DNA from: Persicitalea sp964500445
GTDB lineage: Bacteria; Bacteroidota; Bacteroidia; Cytophagales; Spirosomataceae
Direction of reading: 5' to 3'
Assembly: GCA_964500445.1 (NCBI GenBank)
Contig: CAZCOG010000027.1
Coordinates: forward strand, 16,843 to 80,842
DNA length: 64,000 bases
Part shown: piece by piece, positions 35,828 through 44,151 of the stretch
How positions within the stretch are numbered: the first letter of the stretch is position 1
Layout: each line of letters begins with the position of its first letter
The notes under the pieces: model-generated
The model's input: the letters and a program-made list of their open reading frames with translations, nothing else
Told to the model about the DNA's origin: nothing
Database searches by the model: none
Translations under genes and position numbers: made by a program

Positions 35828-37342
35828 TCAGGCTCCTAGTTCCGACAAAGCCGCCCTTGCCTTATTATCGATGCTGTTTTTGTATTCGTGTTTCTTGTAC
35901 GACATAGCCTTCTTAAAATAAGAAACTGCCTTTGGCTTATTACTCAAATCTTTATAAATATACCCCATTTGCAGTGCGGACGAAGGCCCAAAGTAAAGGC
36001 CACTGCTTTGCGTGAGCTGAATAGCGCGGTCAAAGTACGGCATTGCTTCGTTGAATTGTCCCATTTTCTGCAAGATACGACCACGACGATAATTAAATTC
36101 TGCCTTATTGGCAGCGGCAGAAAACGAGTCTTGCGTGTATCCATTCAGTTTGGCCAGCGCTTCCCGCAAATAGCCGCCGTCACTGGCGTAGCGGGCCTCG
36201 AACAACACTTTTTGCTCATCATCGACCTGGTTGTCGCGGTAGTTTCTGGCAAATTTCTCGGCGTAGCCGTCCGACTCGGTAATCGTTTTACCTACGTTCG
36301 GAACCTTGGCGATGAGTTGACGGGCCTCGGCATCCCGGCCCGTAAGCCAGCGGCAGAGAAATTGTTTAAAGTAACTGTCTTTCAAGAAATTAAACCCCTT
36401 GAAATTTCGCTGAAATTTATCATAAAATCCGTAAGCAGTATCATACTGACCCTTTTGCAGCAGGATTTCCGCCCGAAGATAATCCAGAAAGGGGAAAAGA
36501 ATATAGGCTGAAGTACGAGGGGCTTTATTGAGAATTGCCAGGGCCTGCTCACTCCTACCCTCTTTCATCAAAACGGAAGTAGCAAAAAAGTGCAGTAGCA
36601 AATTATCCGGTTGCTGAGCGGGCATACTTTTCAATTCGCGAAACTGAGCTTCGTTGAGTTGCAGCGTATAGGCGTGTAAAAGCAGATTAATCAATTGCGC
36701 TTCCTGCCGGAAAAGCGTTTCAGTGTTTTCCACTTTCTTCAACTCCCGTAAGCCGCCCGGAATATCGCCCGATAATCCCAGCGTACGTGTCACCCAGGTA
36801 TACTGCTCTGGAACTGACCCGATGAGAACGTGCAGCAGTCCCAACGACTTAAGGGTAGGCACGAAGGTGGGAAACTTCTCCCGGTTTTCTTCCAACAGCT
36901 TGTAAGCTTTGATGATGTCCCAGCACCCGCTGATTTCGTTGCCGAATTTTAATTTGGCAAAAGCCCAATGCAATCTTATCTCAGCCCGGAGTAATCGTTG
37001 GTAAGGCGAGTTGTCGGGCAAGGCAGCCAGCGCATTCAACCGCTCGTCTTCTTTTTTGGACAATATATTGTACGCAGATTTGTCTTCTGAGATCAACAGA
37101 TAGTACATATCAGCGTAATTTTCTACATAAATCAACGCACCGTTACCCGGATTTTCACGGCGTTCCTGTTCGAGCAAGGCACGGGCTTTGTCGATTCGCA
37201 GTTTTTGTACCTCGAAATAAGCCAGTTGGACCCTTGGGCTAAAATCCAGACGAGCAGCCACGTTGTCCGCTTTGCTCAGAATAGAAAATATCGATAGCAA
37301 GCCGAGCACTACCCACTGACTTGCTTTTTGAATAAAACGCAT
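35828..37342 (-). CDS. Exported tetratricopeptide-repeat protein
   Basis: This 504-residue protein begins with a signal peptide (MRFIQKASQWVVLGLLSIFS). The body is almost all helical, with several TPR-like units; the clearest is near the end (FNYRRGRILQKMGQFNEAMPYFDRAI and then MGYIYKDLSNKPKAVSYFKKAM). Such scaffolds mediate protein contacts. No catalytic domain is seen. Function is unknown, but it is probably periplasmic. Confidence 0.75.
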   Translation of the reverse strand: MRFIQKASQWVVLGLLSIFSILSKADNVAARLDFSPRVQLAYFEVQKLRIDKARALLEQERRENPGNGALIYVENYADMYYLLISEDKSAYNILSKKEDERLNALAALPDNSPYQRLLRAEIRLHWAFAKLKFGNEISGCWDIIKAYKLLEENREKFPTFVPTLKSLGLLHVLIGSVPEQYTWVTRTLGLSGDIPGGLRELKKVENTETLFRQEAQLINLLLHAYTLQLNEAQFRELKSMPAQQPDNLLLHFFATSVLMKEGRSEQALAILNKAPRTSAYILFPFLDYLRAEILLQKGQYDTAYGFYDKFQRNFKGFNFLKDSYFKQFLCRWLTGRDAEARQLIAKVPNVGKTITESDGYAEKFARNYRDNQVDDEQKVLFEARYASDGGYLREALAKLNGYTQDSFSAAANKAEFNYRRGRILQKMGQFNEAMPYFDRAIQLTQSSGLYFGPSSALQMGYIYKDLSNKPKAVSYFKKAMSYKKHEYKNSIDNKARAALSELGA

Positions 37343-37433
37343 GCTGAAATTCTTTAAATCCGATTAACCTACGTGACCACAGACATCCCGGATGATACCG
37401 CTCAAACCCGGCTACTCAGGAAATGCCTAGCGT

Positions 37434-37473
37434 AAAAAATAAAAGTGGCTACCCCACGGCAGCCACATTTATT
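37434..37473 (-). terminator. Terminator of the nif3/zinc-ribbon unit
   Basis: Stem gtggct/agccac (37445-37466), read on the minus strand, is followed by TTTTATTTTTT. It lies 35 bases after the stop of the zinc-ribbon gene. Confidence 0.7.
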
Positions 37474-37500
37474 TTTTTTCGTTACAAACTTTCAGCAGAA

Positions 37501-38253
37501 TTAACGCTTGCTTTTTTCCGCTACAGGTTCGGGCATTTCCACGCCTCCAAAAATTCGACCGCAGTGTTCGCAAACGATTATTTTCTTGTGTTCACGAATG
37601 TCGGCCTGCCGCTGTGGGGGCACCACATTGAAGCAGCCACCGCAGGCACCTCGCTGTACGGTAACTACCGCCAGGCCGTTGAGCGAATTATTTCTGATTT
37701 TCTGATAGGATTTCAGGAGCCGGGCTTCGATCTTCTCCGCTTGTTTTTCGCGCTCATTCAGCAAGGCTTTCTCTTCCTCCTGACTTTCGCCTGTAATTAC
37801 GTCAAGTTCCGACTTTTTAGTTTTGAGATCTTCCTTACGTCCGTCAAGTATGTTCTGCGTATTGGCAAGATCGTCTTCAACCAGGCGGGTTCTGGCTTTG
37901 GCTTCGCTGATACGCTTATCGGCCAGCTGCATTTCCAATTCCTGCAACTCAATTTCTTTGGTGATGGCGTCGAACTCGCGGTTGTTGCGCACATTCATTT
38001 GCTGATCTTTGTACTTGGCGATCAGCTTCTCGGAATCCTTTTGCCCGTTTTTCAGTGAATCGATGGTATCGTTCAGATTGTCGATTTCGCTTTTAAATTT
38101 GGCGGTACGGGTTTCAAAACCGACAATTTCGTCTTCCAGGTCGCTGACCTCTTCGGGCAGATCTCCCCGGATTTTTAGAATATTATCTAACTGAGAATCA
38201 ATCTCCTGCAATTTCAGGAGGGCATCCAGCTTCTGGGCAATCGTGTTTTCCAT
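37501..38253 (-). CDS. Coiled-coil protein with C-terminal zinc ribbon
   Basis: This 250-residue protein is a long heptad-rich coiled coil (about 10-180) followed by a C4 zinc ribbon with CGGC and CEHC pairs. It matches the family seen beside Nif3-like genes in Bacteroidota, Chlamydia CT398-like proteins and others, with a suggested role linked to flagellar or secretion ATPases or RNA, still unclear. It follows the Nif3 gene by 71 bases on the same strand. Confidence 0.85.
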   Translation of the reverse strand: MENTIAQKLDALLKLQEIDSQLDNILKIRGDLPEEVSDLEDEIVGFETRTAKFKSEIDNLNDTIDSLKNGQKDSEKLIAKYKDQQMNVRNNREFDAITKEIELQELEMQLADKRISEAKARTRLVEDDLANTQNILDGRKEDLKTKKSELDVITGESQEEEKALLNEREKQAEKIEARLLKSYQKIRNNSLNGLAVVTVQRGACGGCFNVVPPQRQADIREHKKIIVCEHCGRIFGGVEMPEPVAEKSKR

Positions 38254-38324
38254 GGGTTCAATTTTGAATTAATAAATCCTGGTATGGGTGAACAAAGCCA
38301 TTCCGACATTCATTAACTCCGACA

Positions 38325-39425
38325 TTAATAATAATATGCTACCGGGTTGGTATTTGTTTCAGATAAATGAAGTGCAAAATTACCAAATATTTTTGACAAA
38401 TAGTCGTGAAGAAGCTGTTTGGTAAATACTTCACTCTCATAATGCCCAATGTCACAGATCACGATTCGGTTTTCTGCGTCAAAAAATTCGTGGTATTTAA
38501 AGTCGGCCGTTACGAATGCGTCCGCTCCGGCTGCCAGCGCGTGGGAGAGCAAAAAACTACCCGCTCCACCACAAACCGCAACGCGTTGGACCTTCGGCCT
38601 GGCAGAAGCGGTATGTTTGATCACCGATACGTTCATATTCTTTTTCAAATGCGCCAGAAAATCACCCACTGACAAGGGCTCGGGGAGCTCTCCGATAGCC
38701 CCAGCACCCACTTCCTGGTTTTCGTTTTCGAGGGTGTGCAGATAATAGGCCACTTCCTCATAAGGATGACTACGGCGAAGGGCCTGCATCACCTTCCTTT
38801 CCAGGTAGGCGGGAAACATTAGCTCTATTCGTTGCTCACTGGCACGTTCCAGTTGTCCTACTTGCCCGGAGAATGGCTCGGCACCTTCGAGCGGACGAAA
38901 GGTACCTTCGCCGTTTGTCCGGAAGCTGCACTCGCTGTACTTACCAATATTCCCGGCTCCCGCCTCGTAAAGAGCATCAAGTACCTTATCAGCACCCGCA
39001 GAGGGTACGAAAAAGGTCAGCTTTTGGAGTATTTGCCGTTTGGGAGCCAGAATTTTTACGTTTTTCAGCCCGAGTTGGGAAGCGATCTCGCTGTTGACAC
39101 CAGTGGCGACGTGGTCAAGATTCGTATGAATGGCATAAATAGCTACCCGATTTTGAATCGCCTTTATCACGGTGCGCTCCACGTAGTTTTTGCCATTCAG
39201 TCTTTTAAGGCCTTTAAAAACAATGGGATGGTGGGCTACTACTACATTGCAGCTCCGGCGAATTGCCTCCTCTACCACGTCTTCCGTGCAGTCCAGAGAT
39301 AGCAACACGCCAGAGATATTGTCTTTCGGATCGCCCGCAATCAAACCTGAATTGTCGTAACTTTCCTGATAGGCCGGAGGTGCCAGGGCTTCCAGGCAAT
39401 CAATCAGTTCTTGAATGGTAGACAT
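38325..39425 (-). CDS. Nif3-like dinuclear metal-centre protein
   Basis: This 366-residue protein has the GTP cyclohydrolase I type 2/NIF3 fold. Metal ligands are in VVAHHPIVFKGLKR (two His), AIHTNLDHVATGVN (His and Asp), and the C-terminal DIGHYESE (His and Glu). A middle insert (about 130-240) is the CutA-like domain of the longer family type. The enzyme forms a toroidal hexamer; its biochemical role is unsettled. It heads a two-gene unit with the zinc-ribbon coiled-coil protein. Confidence 0.92.
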   Translation of the reverse strand: MSTIQELIDCLEALAPPAYQESYDNSGLIAGDPKDNISGVLLSLDCTEDVVEEAIRRSCNVVVAHHPIVFKGLKRLNGKNYVERTVIKAIQNRVAIYAIHTNLDHVATGVNSEIASQLGLKNVKILAPKRQILQKLTFFVPSAGADKVLDALYEAGAGNIGKYSECSFRTNGEGTFRPLEGAEPFSGQVGQLERASEQRIELMFPAYLERKVMQALRRSHPYEEVAYYLHTLENENQEVGAGAIGELPEPLSVGDFLAHLKKNMNVSVIKHTASARPKVQRVAVCGGAGSFLLSHALAAGADAFVTADFKYHEFFDAENRIVICDIGHYESEVFTKQLLHDYLSKIFGNFALHLSETNTNPVAYYY

Positions 39426-39593
39426 AGTACAAACGTTGGTTCAGCTTTTATTTTTTTTGCAGAAAATATTATAAATAAGAATGATTTTGCTTTTTACCCA
39501 GATAAATAATTGAGTCCGGTCCCGAATATTGTAAAATATATTTTATACGTATATTTATGACCGTTTAACTCTCCTTCTGACAATAGACACTCT

Positions 39594-39923
39594 ATGGACA
39601 TCACCACCTCTGTTCTTAAAAGCCCTAGTAACAAGCTTCCACGCTGGATGGTTGCCAGCGTACCCAATGTCAAGAGCAAATCTGCTTTCATACTGAAAGG
39701 TACTTACCCCGCCTATCTATTCGAGATAATGCCGCCTAATGATGATGAAAATTGCATCAAGGTCGACTACAAAAAAAAGAGTTATTGCGTAGCGGTAAAG
39801 CTCGATATCGACGAAGCCGGCGCACCTCCCCACAGCTACCTCGTTGAGATGCTGGGCTGGTACGCCAGCCAAAAGGTGAAGCCTTACCTTTCAAAAATAC
39901 TCAACTCGTCGGACGAAGATTGA
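39594..39923 (+). CDS. Hypothetical protein next to the island
   Basis: This 109-residue soluble protein has no signal peptide and no family I recognise. It is the last chromosomal gene before the island, followed 42 bases later by the terminator at 39966. Its base composition fits the chromosome. Confidence 0.55.
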   Translation: MDITTSVLKSPSNKLPRWMVASVPNVKSKSAFILKGTYPAYLFEIMPPNDDENCIKVDYKKKSYCVAVKLDIDEAGAPPHSYLVEMLGWYASQKVKPYLSKILNSSDED

Positions 39924-39965
39924 CTGTGTCCGATTAAGCAGAAAATATGGGAAGGCAATAAAACG

Positions 39966-39995
39966 AAAAAAGCATCTCATGTGAGATGCTTTTTT
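39966..39995 (-). terminator. Hairpin terminator, original downstream of tRNA-Asp
   Basis: Stem aaaaagcatctca / tgagatgcttttt with a short loop. It lies directly after the truncated tRNA 3' fragment on the minus strand and was probably the native tRNA-Asp terminator before island insertion. It can also end the plus-strand gene at 39923. Confidence 0.75.
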
Positions 39996-40042
39996 GCGGT
40001 CCGGACGGGACTCGAACCCGCGACCCCCTGCGTGACAGGCAG
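39996..40042 (-). repeat. Left attachment repeat: truncated tRNA-Asp 3' fragment
   Basis: These 47 bases are identical to 63951-63997 and, on the minus strand, form the anticodon loop, variable region, T-arm (GGTTCGAGTCCC) and acceptor 3' strand of tRNA-Asp(GTC). Beyond 40042 the sequence departs from a tRNA: the 5' side of the anticodon stem no longer pairs and no 5' acceptor strand is found. So this is a non-functional remnant and the boundary of the island. Confidence 0.9.
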
Positions 40043-40153
40043 CGAAACAATTCTTTCCGTAATTCGATATATTTATTTATTATATTGTAAATCAACTCAG
40101 TACAGTATTTATTTTGTTTAGTATTTGTTGTTATTTCGGGCATTTTTCTATAT

Positions 40154-40178
40154 TTGTTTACACTATGTTTACACCGGA
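40154..40178. promoter_or_regulatory. Putative integrase arm-binding sites, left end
   Basis: Two direct copies of TGTTTACAC (40155-40163 and 40166-40174) lie 11 bases apart just before the integrase start. The same 25-base block recurs at 63855-63879 with one difference. Repeats near both attachment sites are expected for arm-type sites of tyrosine recombinases; they may also regulate the integrase promoter. Confidence 0.6.
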
Positions 40179-40187
40179 ACAAACACT

Positions 40188-41396
40188 ATGGCATCTATCA
40201 GCACAGTCCTGTACACCTCAAAAGTACTAAAAAATGGAGAATCACCTATCAGACTTCGTATTATCAAGGACAGAAAAATCAAGTACTTCTCTCTCGGCCA
40301 CAATTCACTTCCTGAACATTGGGACGCTGAACGACAACTTCCAAAGAAGAAGCATCCAAATGCAACGGAACTTACTATCTTGATTGAGAAACACGTTACT
40401 CAAGCCCGCAAGCTTGTAATAGACTTGGAGATTTCCAGAGGCGATTTCTCGATTGATGAATTTGTCCAAAAGTTTCAACGGCTATCTAAGAAAACAACAG
40501 TATTCTCTTTCGTAGATGAAGTGATAGAAGCGATGCTCAAAGAGAACAGAGTAGGAAACTCAGACGTTTACAAAAGCCTTAAATGGGTTCTGAGCCGTTA
40601 CCGAAATGGCAGAGATTTTTTATTCATCGACGTTGACCAGTCTTTCCTCAATGGCTTGGAATTGGACTTGCGGCAAAGGGGACTCAAAGAAACCTCCATG
40701 AGCAACTACTTCCGTACATTCCGCTCCCTATTCAGCAAGGCCATCGCTGAAGGGTATCACAATGCAGAAAATGACCCCTTCAAGGAATTCAAGGTGTCGA
40801 AGTTCAGCATCAAGACGAAAAAGCGGGCTATTTCAAAAGAGAAAGTCAAGGAGATTGAATCTCTCGATCTTGAAAAGATACCACGATTGAACTTTGCCAA
40901 AGATATGTTCCTGTTCAGTTATTACTCATCGGGAATGAATATCATTGACATTGCCAGGCTCGACTCCAGCAACCTCAATAAAGGCAAAGTGTATTACATC
41001 AGGAGCAAGACCAAGCAGACAATGGAATGTACTTTGTTTCCGATTTGTGTCGAAATTATCAAAAAGTATAGCGAGTACCGAACAGATAATTACCTCTTTC
41101 CGATCTTAGATAGCAATGTTCACCTAAGTGAGGTTTCGATCAAAAACCGAGTCAAGAAGGTGACTAAGCAAATCAACGATGGATTGAAGGAAATCGCCCC
41201 AATGATCGACCTTGCTCCCGAATCTCTGACTACTTACGTAGCACGGCATTCATTCGCTACTTCTCTAAAGCGGGGGAATTACCAGCTTGAAAAGATAAGT
41301 GAACTTATGGGCCATGAATCAACTAAAACCACGAGAATATATCTTGATAGTTTTGATGTTCAGGAGTTGCACGAGGAGATTGCTGGTTTGCTCTGA
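40188..41396 (+). CDS. Tyrosine site-specific recombinase (Bacteroidota IntDOT-like integrase)
   Basis: The ATG at 40188 (MASISTVLYTSKVLKNG) is preferred; a longer reading would run through the arm-site repeats. The 402-residue protein has an arm-binding N-terminal domain, a SAM-like core-binding domain (about 85-185) and a catalytic domain. Catalytic residues seen: Lys in YIRSKTKQ, Arg-His in VARHSFATSLKRG, His in LMGHESTKTT and Tyr in RIYLDSF. The position of the first arginine reads SSGMNIIDIARL, with Ser in place of Arg, as known for IntDOT. It probably inserts the island into tRNA-Asp. Confidence 0.92.
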   Translation: MASISTVLYTSKVLKNGESPIRLRIIKDRKIKYFSLGHNSLPEHWDAERQLPKKKHPNATELTILIEKHVTQARKLVIDLEISRGDFSIDEFVQKFQRLSKKTTVFSFVDEVIEAMLKENRVGNSDVYKSLKWVLSRYRNGRDFLFIDVDQSFLNGLELDLRQRGLKETSMSNYFRTFRSLFSKAIAEGYHNAENDPFKEFKVSKFSIKTKKRAISKEKVKEIESLDLEKIPRLNFAKDMFLFSYYSSGMNIIDIARLDSSNLNKGKVYYIRSKTKQTMECTLFPICVEIIKKYSEYRTDNYLFPILDSNVHLSEVSIKNRVKKVTKQINDGLKEIAPMIDLAPESLTTYVARHSFATSLKRGNYQLEKISELMGHESTKTTRIYLDSFDVQELHEEIAGLL

Positions 41397-41589
41397 TCTT
41401 CTCAGCTTCTATCTCTGCAAGCCGACGTCTCCGCGCCCATAGCACATAGGCTATAATCGCTATACCGACGCATCCAAAAGTTAGCCATAGAACCGTATCA
41501 CTACTGCTCTTGCCAACAGCAGATGGCAAGTTGGGCATCGGCGGATTTATTGTTCCACCACCAAAAGGGAAAAAAGTCTGTTCAATCAT
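41323..41589 (-). CDS. Small single-pass membrane protein
   Basis: This 88-residue protein has one hydrophobic helix (about 33-50) followed by RRRR and a charged cytoplasmic tail. The gene overlaps the previous one by four bases (ATGA at 41586-41589), so they are co-translated. Its last 74 bases overlap the 3' end of the convergent integrase gene. No family recognised. Confidence 0.55.
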   Translation of the reverse strand: MIEQTFFPFGGGTINPPMPNLPSAVGKSSSDTVLWLTFGCVGIAIIAYVLWARRRRLAEIEAEKIRANQQSPRATPEHQNYQDIFSWF

Positions 41590-42002
41590 GGCTTGTTGTA
41601 TTTAAAGCTGTGAATCATCGCTGTAAAGACATCTCTGATACTTTGGATCTTCATGCTTCGTGACTTCCCTTTTCCGTCTTCAAGTGTTACTAACTTGCCA
41701 CGATTGGATTCGAGTAACCCTAAAAGCGTTGAGTTTTTCTCATAGAAGTGCAGCCGTTCCTGCAAATCCAAAATTCGACCGTTGTTAGCGTCTGCAACTT
41801 GCTCCTTCCTTGCAGATGCTTCATGGCGAAGATGAACCAACGTATCGACGTATTCGCTCAGTGTCATTCCGTTTTGCTGGGCTTCGGCGGCTAGTTGAAT
41901 TTTCGTCCCGGCATCGCACTTAAAACCAAGCGTGACCTTATTCTTTGCGTTTGCCAACTCTTCGATTTGGAGCGGTCGGCCAGTTCTTAGGTAATTTTCC
42001 AT
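41586..42002 (-). CDS. Ribbon-helix-helix-like DNA-binding protein with coiled tail
   Basis: The ATG at 42002 (MENYLRTGRPLQ) gives 138 residues. Residues about 22-60 (VTLGFKCDAGTKIQLAAEAQ, then GMTLSEYVDTLVH) fit a ribbon-helix-helix fold as in MobC, ParG or related regulators of mobile elements. The C-terminal half is helical. The repeated GTTAAT sites directly upstream (42005-42110) may be its own operator. It is probably a mobilisation accessory or autoregulator. Confidence 0.6.
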   Translation of the reverse strand: MENYLRTGRPLQIEELANAKNKVTLGFKCDAGTKIQLAAEAQQNGMTLSEYVDTLVHLRHEASARKEQVADANNGRILDLQERLHFYEKNSTLLGLLESNRGKLVTLEDGKGKSRSMKIQSIRDVFTAMIHSFKYNKP

Positions 42003-42004
42003 TG

Positions 42005-42110
42005 CGTTAATCAAGATTAATTGAACGCTTAAAAGTAAATAACCCTGAACAACCGCCTTAGGGTTAATCAGGGTTTACCGGGATTAATCCAGGTTAATTT
42101 TCGTTAATCT
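42005..42110. repeat. Cluster of GTTAATC/GATTAAT repeats
   Basis: GTTAATC occurs at 42006, 42063 and 42103; the related or inverted forms occur at 42015 (gattaatt), 42081-42090 (palindrome ggattaatcc) and 42092 (ggttaatt). The cluster fills the space between two small DNA-binding-protein genes. It may be an operator or a replication/transfer origin. Confidence 0.5.
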
Positions 42111-42301
42111 TCATTGATACCTGGTGGCTCCCCCAAGTGCTGGTAGATCAATAATACCTGCCTCGGAGTAAGAACTCTATGGCTGGGATTTAAGGAAAGT
42201 TCCGGTATTTCTTCGAGCCACTTTTTCAGTGTCTCGGGGCTTATGCCGTATTGCCGGGCTAACTGGGTACGGGTGGATGGAAAATATCTCACTGTTTTCA
42301 T
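42104..42301 (-). CDS. Small helix-turn-helix protein
   Basis: The ATG at 42301 (MKTVRYFPSTRTQLARQYG) gives 65 residues. TRTQLARQYGISPETLKKWLEEI is a compact HTH (shown here in two parts: TRTQLARQYG and ISPETLKKWLEEI), and the C-terminal half reads as a second helix pair. Such small proteins accompany AAA ATPases in Bacteroidota mobile elements. The ordered TGTWACA repeats directly upstream are a possible binding site. A start at 42340 is possible but would lie within those repeats. Confidence 0.65.
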   Translation of the reverse strand: MKTVRYFPSTRTQLARQYGISPETLKKWLEEIPELSLNPSHRVLTPRQVLLIYQHLGEPPGINED

Positions 42302-42320
42302 TTTGTTTCGTTTCAGTTGG

Positions 42321-42372
42321 TGTAACAGGTGTAACAGCATACATAGGTGTTACACCTGTTACAGTTGTTACA
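42321..42372. promoter_or_regulatory. Five TGTWACA heptamers at 9-bp phasing
   Basis: TGTAACA at 42321 and 42330, and TGTTACA at 42348, 42357 and 42366, all start at multiples of nine bases from each other. The first two and the next two form a perfect 15-bp inverted repeat (42321-42335 with 42349-42363). It lies between the AAA ATPase stop and the small HTH gene start. Probably an operator or an iteron-type origin. Confidence 0.6.
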
Positions 42373-43405
42373 CATGTTCACTCCTGCTTTCTTTTAAAAC
42401 CCTGGACACGCTAGTATGACTCACATTACATAATTCGGCGATTTTTCTCAACCCCCAATTCGGATTATCTTCTTTGGTTTTAAGAATTAAATCCCTCACC
42501 TCAGTAGGCAACGACTGCTTATTTTCTTTCTGCGTGAGGTGATTGGACTCAAAATCGCATTCTATGAATGTAAAGCCGAGAAAATTGTGATTTTTCTCCA
42601 GCCGATAAACTAAAACCTCCTCCTGAACTGTACATGAGCGAGCCTTCATCTGTTTTATATACCGTAAATCGTGGCCCTGCGTACTGCTATTGATACCGAA
42701 GCAACTGTCCGCAAAATTGGCTAGTTGTTTGCTCCCTGCTAGGTCATTCAACGTCAAGGGCATATGCAGATGTGCACGCTTAGGAGTATGGGCTAGAATC
42801 AATAATGAAAGATCGAACTCATGTTTCATCCGGATCAATCTTTTCATTAGCAACATAGCTTCATTTCCCTTCTCTGTTGACTGCATTTTCAGGTAGGTAA
42901 TATTATCCACTATCAATACTTTCGCATTTTCATCCTTGATTATCATTTCTATTTCAAGAAATATCTGCTCCTCAAAATCTTGATATTCAATGAATGAGGT
43001 ATCCAAATTAACCTTCAGAAAATTGCTATGCCATAAATGCTCCTTATCATAATCTACGGAATACCGATTTTGAAATTGTTTGTCTGATTGCTCAAAATCA
43101 AGATAGAGAACGGGTTGCGCTTTGGCTGTGCATTTAAGGTTTCCAATACCCTCACCCCTCGAGATAGCGTCCGCTATCTGAACGGCCAACACGGATTTAC
43201 CCAAATTTGTATCTGCAAACAATATACACACCTCATTCTCAAACCACAGGTTTCCGCATAATTGCATAGGGGTTTCTTTGAGCCTAGCGTCCTTTATAGC
43301 TTGATTCGCCGTTCTGACCTTTAAAAGACCAATCTTTACTGTTTCATTGTCAGTGATTGAATCGGTTCTGGCTGAACCATTTTTAACGACTGGTTTATAG
43401 GCCAT
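42368..43405 (-). CDS. RepA-like AAA ATPase (RecA-fold) with C-terminal HTH
   Basis: The ATG at 43405 (MAYKPVVKNG) gives 345 residues. The RecA/DnaB-type P-loop is in FADTNLGKSVLAVQ, and the Walker B strand is AKVLIVDNITYL. Further on is SLLILAHTPKR, typical of the RepA/KaiC-like helicase group. A C-terminal HTH (LRKIAELCNVSHTSVSRVL) follows. Such ATPases are found in Bacteroidota integrative elements and plasmids and may act in replication or excision. It overlaps the gene upstream by 11 bases. Confidence 0.82.
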   Translation of the reverse strand: MAYKPVVKNGSARTDSITDNETVKIGLLKVRTANQAIKDARLKETPMQLCGNLWFENEVCILFADTNLGKSVLAVQIADAISRGEGIGNLKCTAKAQPVLYLDFEQSDKQFQNRYSVDYDKEHLWHSNFLKVNLDTSFIEYQDFEEQIFLEIEMIIKDENAKVLIVDNITYLKMQSTEKGNEAMLLMKRLIRMKHEFDLSLLILAHTPKRAHLHMPLTLNDLAGSKQLANFADSCFGINSSTQGHDLRYIKQMKARSCTVQEEVLVYRLEKNHNFLGFTFIECDFESNHLTQKENKQSLPTEVRDLILKTKEDNPNWGLRKIAELCNVSHTSVSRVLKESRSEHV

Positions 43406-43706
43406 ATTCAAAGAGGTCTATCGGGAGGTTGCACAAAATCCGCCGCTTAGGAGTGAGGAATAATTGTATCTGAATGCCGGAATGATTAGCATCCCTCCTT
43501 TTTACATCGTACCATTCCTTCTCAATTATTGACCAAATTATTTGGTATTCTAGGGGGTACATACCGTCACGAATCTCTGTTAAGCATTTTAACAAGGCAT
43601 TTTCCTTGTTAAGGTACCAATCACTTGCATCTGGACGAGAAGCATACTTTTCAAGATCATACCTTCGATCCAGTATTAACTTGGATAATAGACTCTGACT
43701 ATTCAT
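43395..43706 (-). CDS. Hypothetical island protein
   Basis: This 103-residue protein starts MNSQSLLSKLILDRRYDLEKY and is soluble, with no known motif. It overlaps the HTH gene upstream by four bases and the ATPase gene downstream by 11, so the three form one operon. Proteins of this size between excisionase-type HTH and RepA-like ATPase genes are common in Bacteroidota elements. Confidence 0.65.
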   Translation of the reverse strand: MNSQSLLSKLILDRRYDLEKYASRPDASDWYLNKENALLKCLTEIRDGMYPLEYQIIWSIIEKEWYDVKRRDANHSGIQIQLFLTPKRRILCNLPIDLFEYGL

Positions 43707-44032
43707 GATCCGTGGTGGCCTTTCTTGCCAGTTAGATATACCGAATTCTCAATCTCTTGACGAGTGCGTAGCTTCTTTGAAGCCACCCACTCGTCAAGTT
43801 CGGGAGTAAGGAATACCAGGCGTTTACCTAGCTTTTGGTGGGGAATTTCGCGCTGACGAGTGAACTGGTAGATGGTCGCCTTAGGGATGCCCAAGTATTG
43901 GGCGGCTTCATCTATGCTGAGTGGCTTCTTATCATCGAAGGAAGCACTTGGAGAGTGATTGGCCAGTTCCTTGCGGACAGATTGTTGAATCAGGTTTGCT
44001 AATTCATCGGAAGAGATAACTACAACATTCAT
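43703..44032 (-). CDS. Excisionase-type helix-turn-helix protein
   Basis: This 109-residue protein holds a MerR-like/HTH_17 domain at about 38-88: LSIDEAAQYLGIPKATIYQF, then PHQKLGKRLVFLTPELDEW. It is the standard DNA-binding protein of Bacteroidota mobile elements, acting in excision or regulation. It is first in the operon with the hypothetical gene and the RepA-like ATPase. Confidence 0.85.
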   Translation of the reverse strand: MNVVVISSDELANLIQQSVRKELANHSPSASFDDKKPLSIDEAAQYLGIPKATIYQFTRQREIPHQKLGKRLVFLTPELDEWVASKKLRTRQEIENSVYLTGKKGHHGS

Positions 44033-44151
44033 TTGCTTTTTGGAGCCGGGGGAAGGTTAGTTTGTCCCGAACTCTGGCACAAATAAATGTTGGTTGATTA
44101 GGGTTATTGTTCAAGTTGTAGCCCTACAATCTTTGGTTGTAGCCCAAAATC

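Noticed and set aside
1..39995. Frequent ggtacc/agtacc words
   Set aside because: They fall mostly inside coding frames (Gly-Thr, Lys-Val-Pro, Ser-Thr codon pairs) and look like codon-pair preference, not a regulatory site.
39934..40182. Minus-strand frame of 82 codons over the left attachment site
   Set aside because: It reads through the tRNA fragment and the terminator hairpin and has no sensible product.
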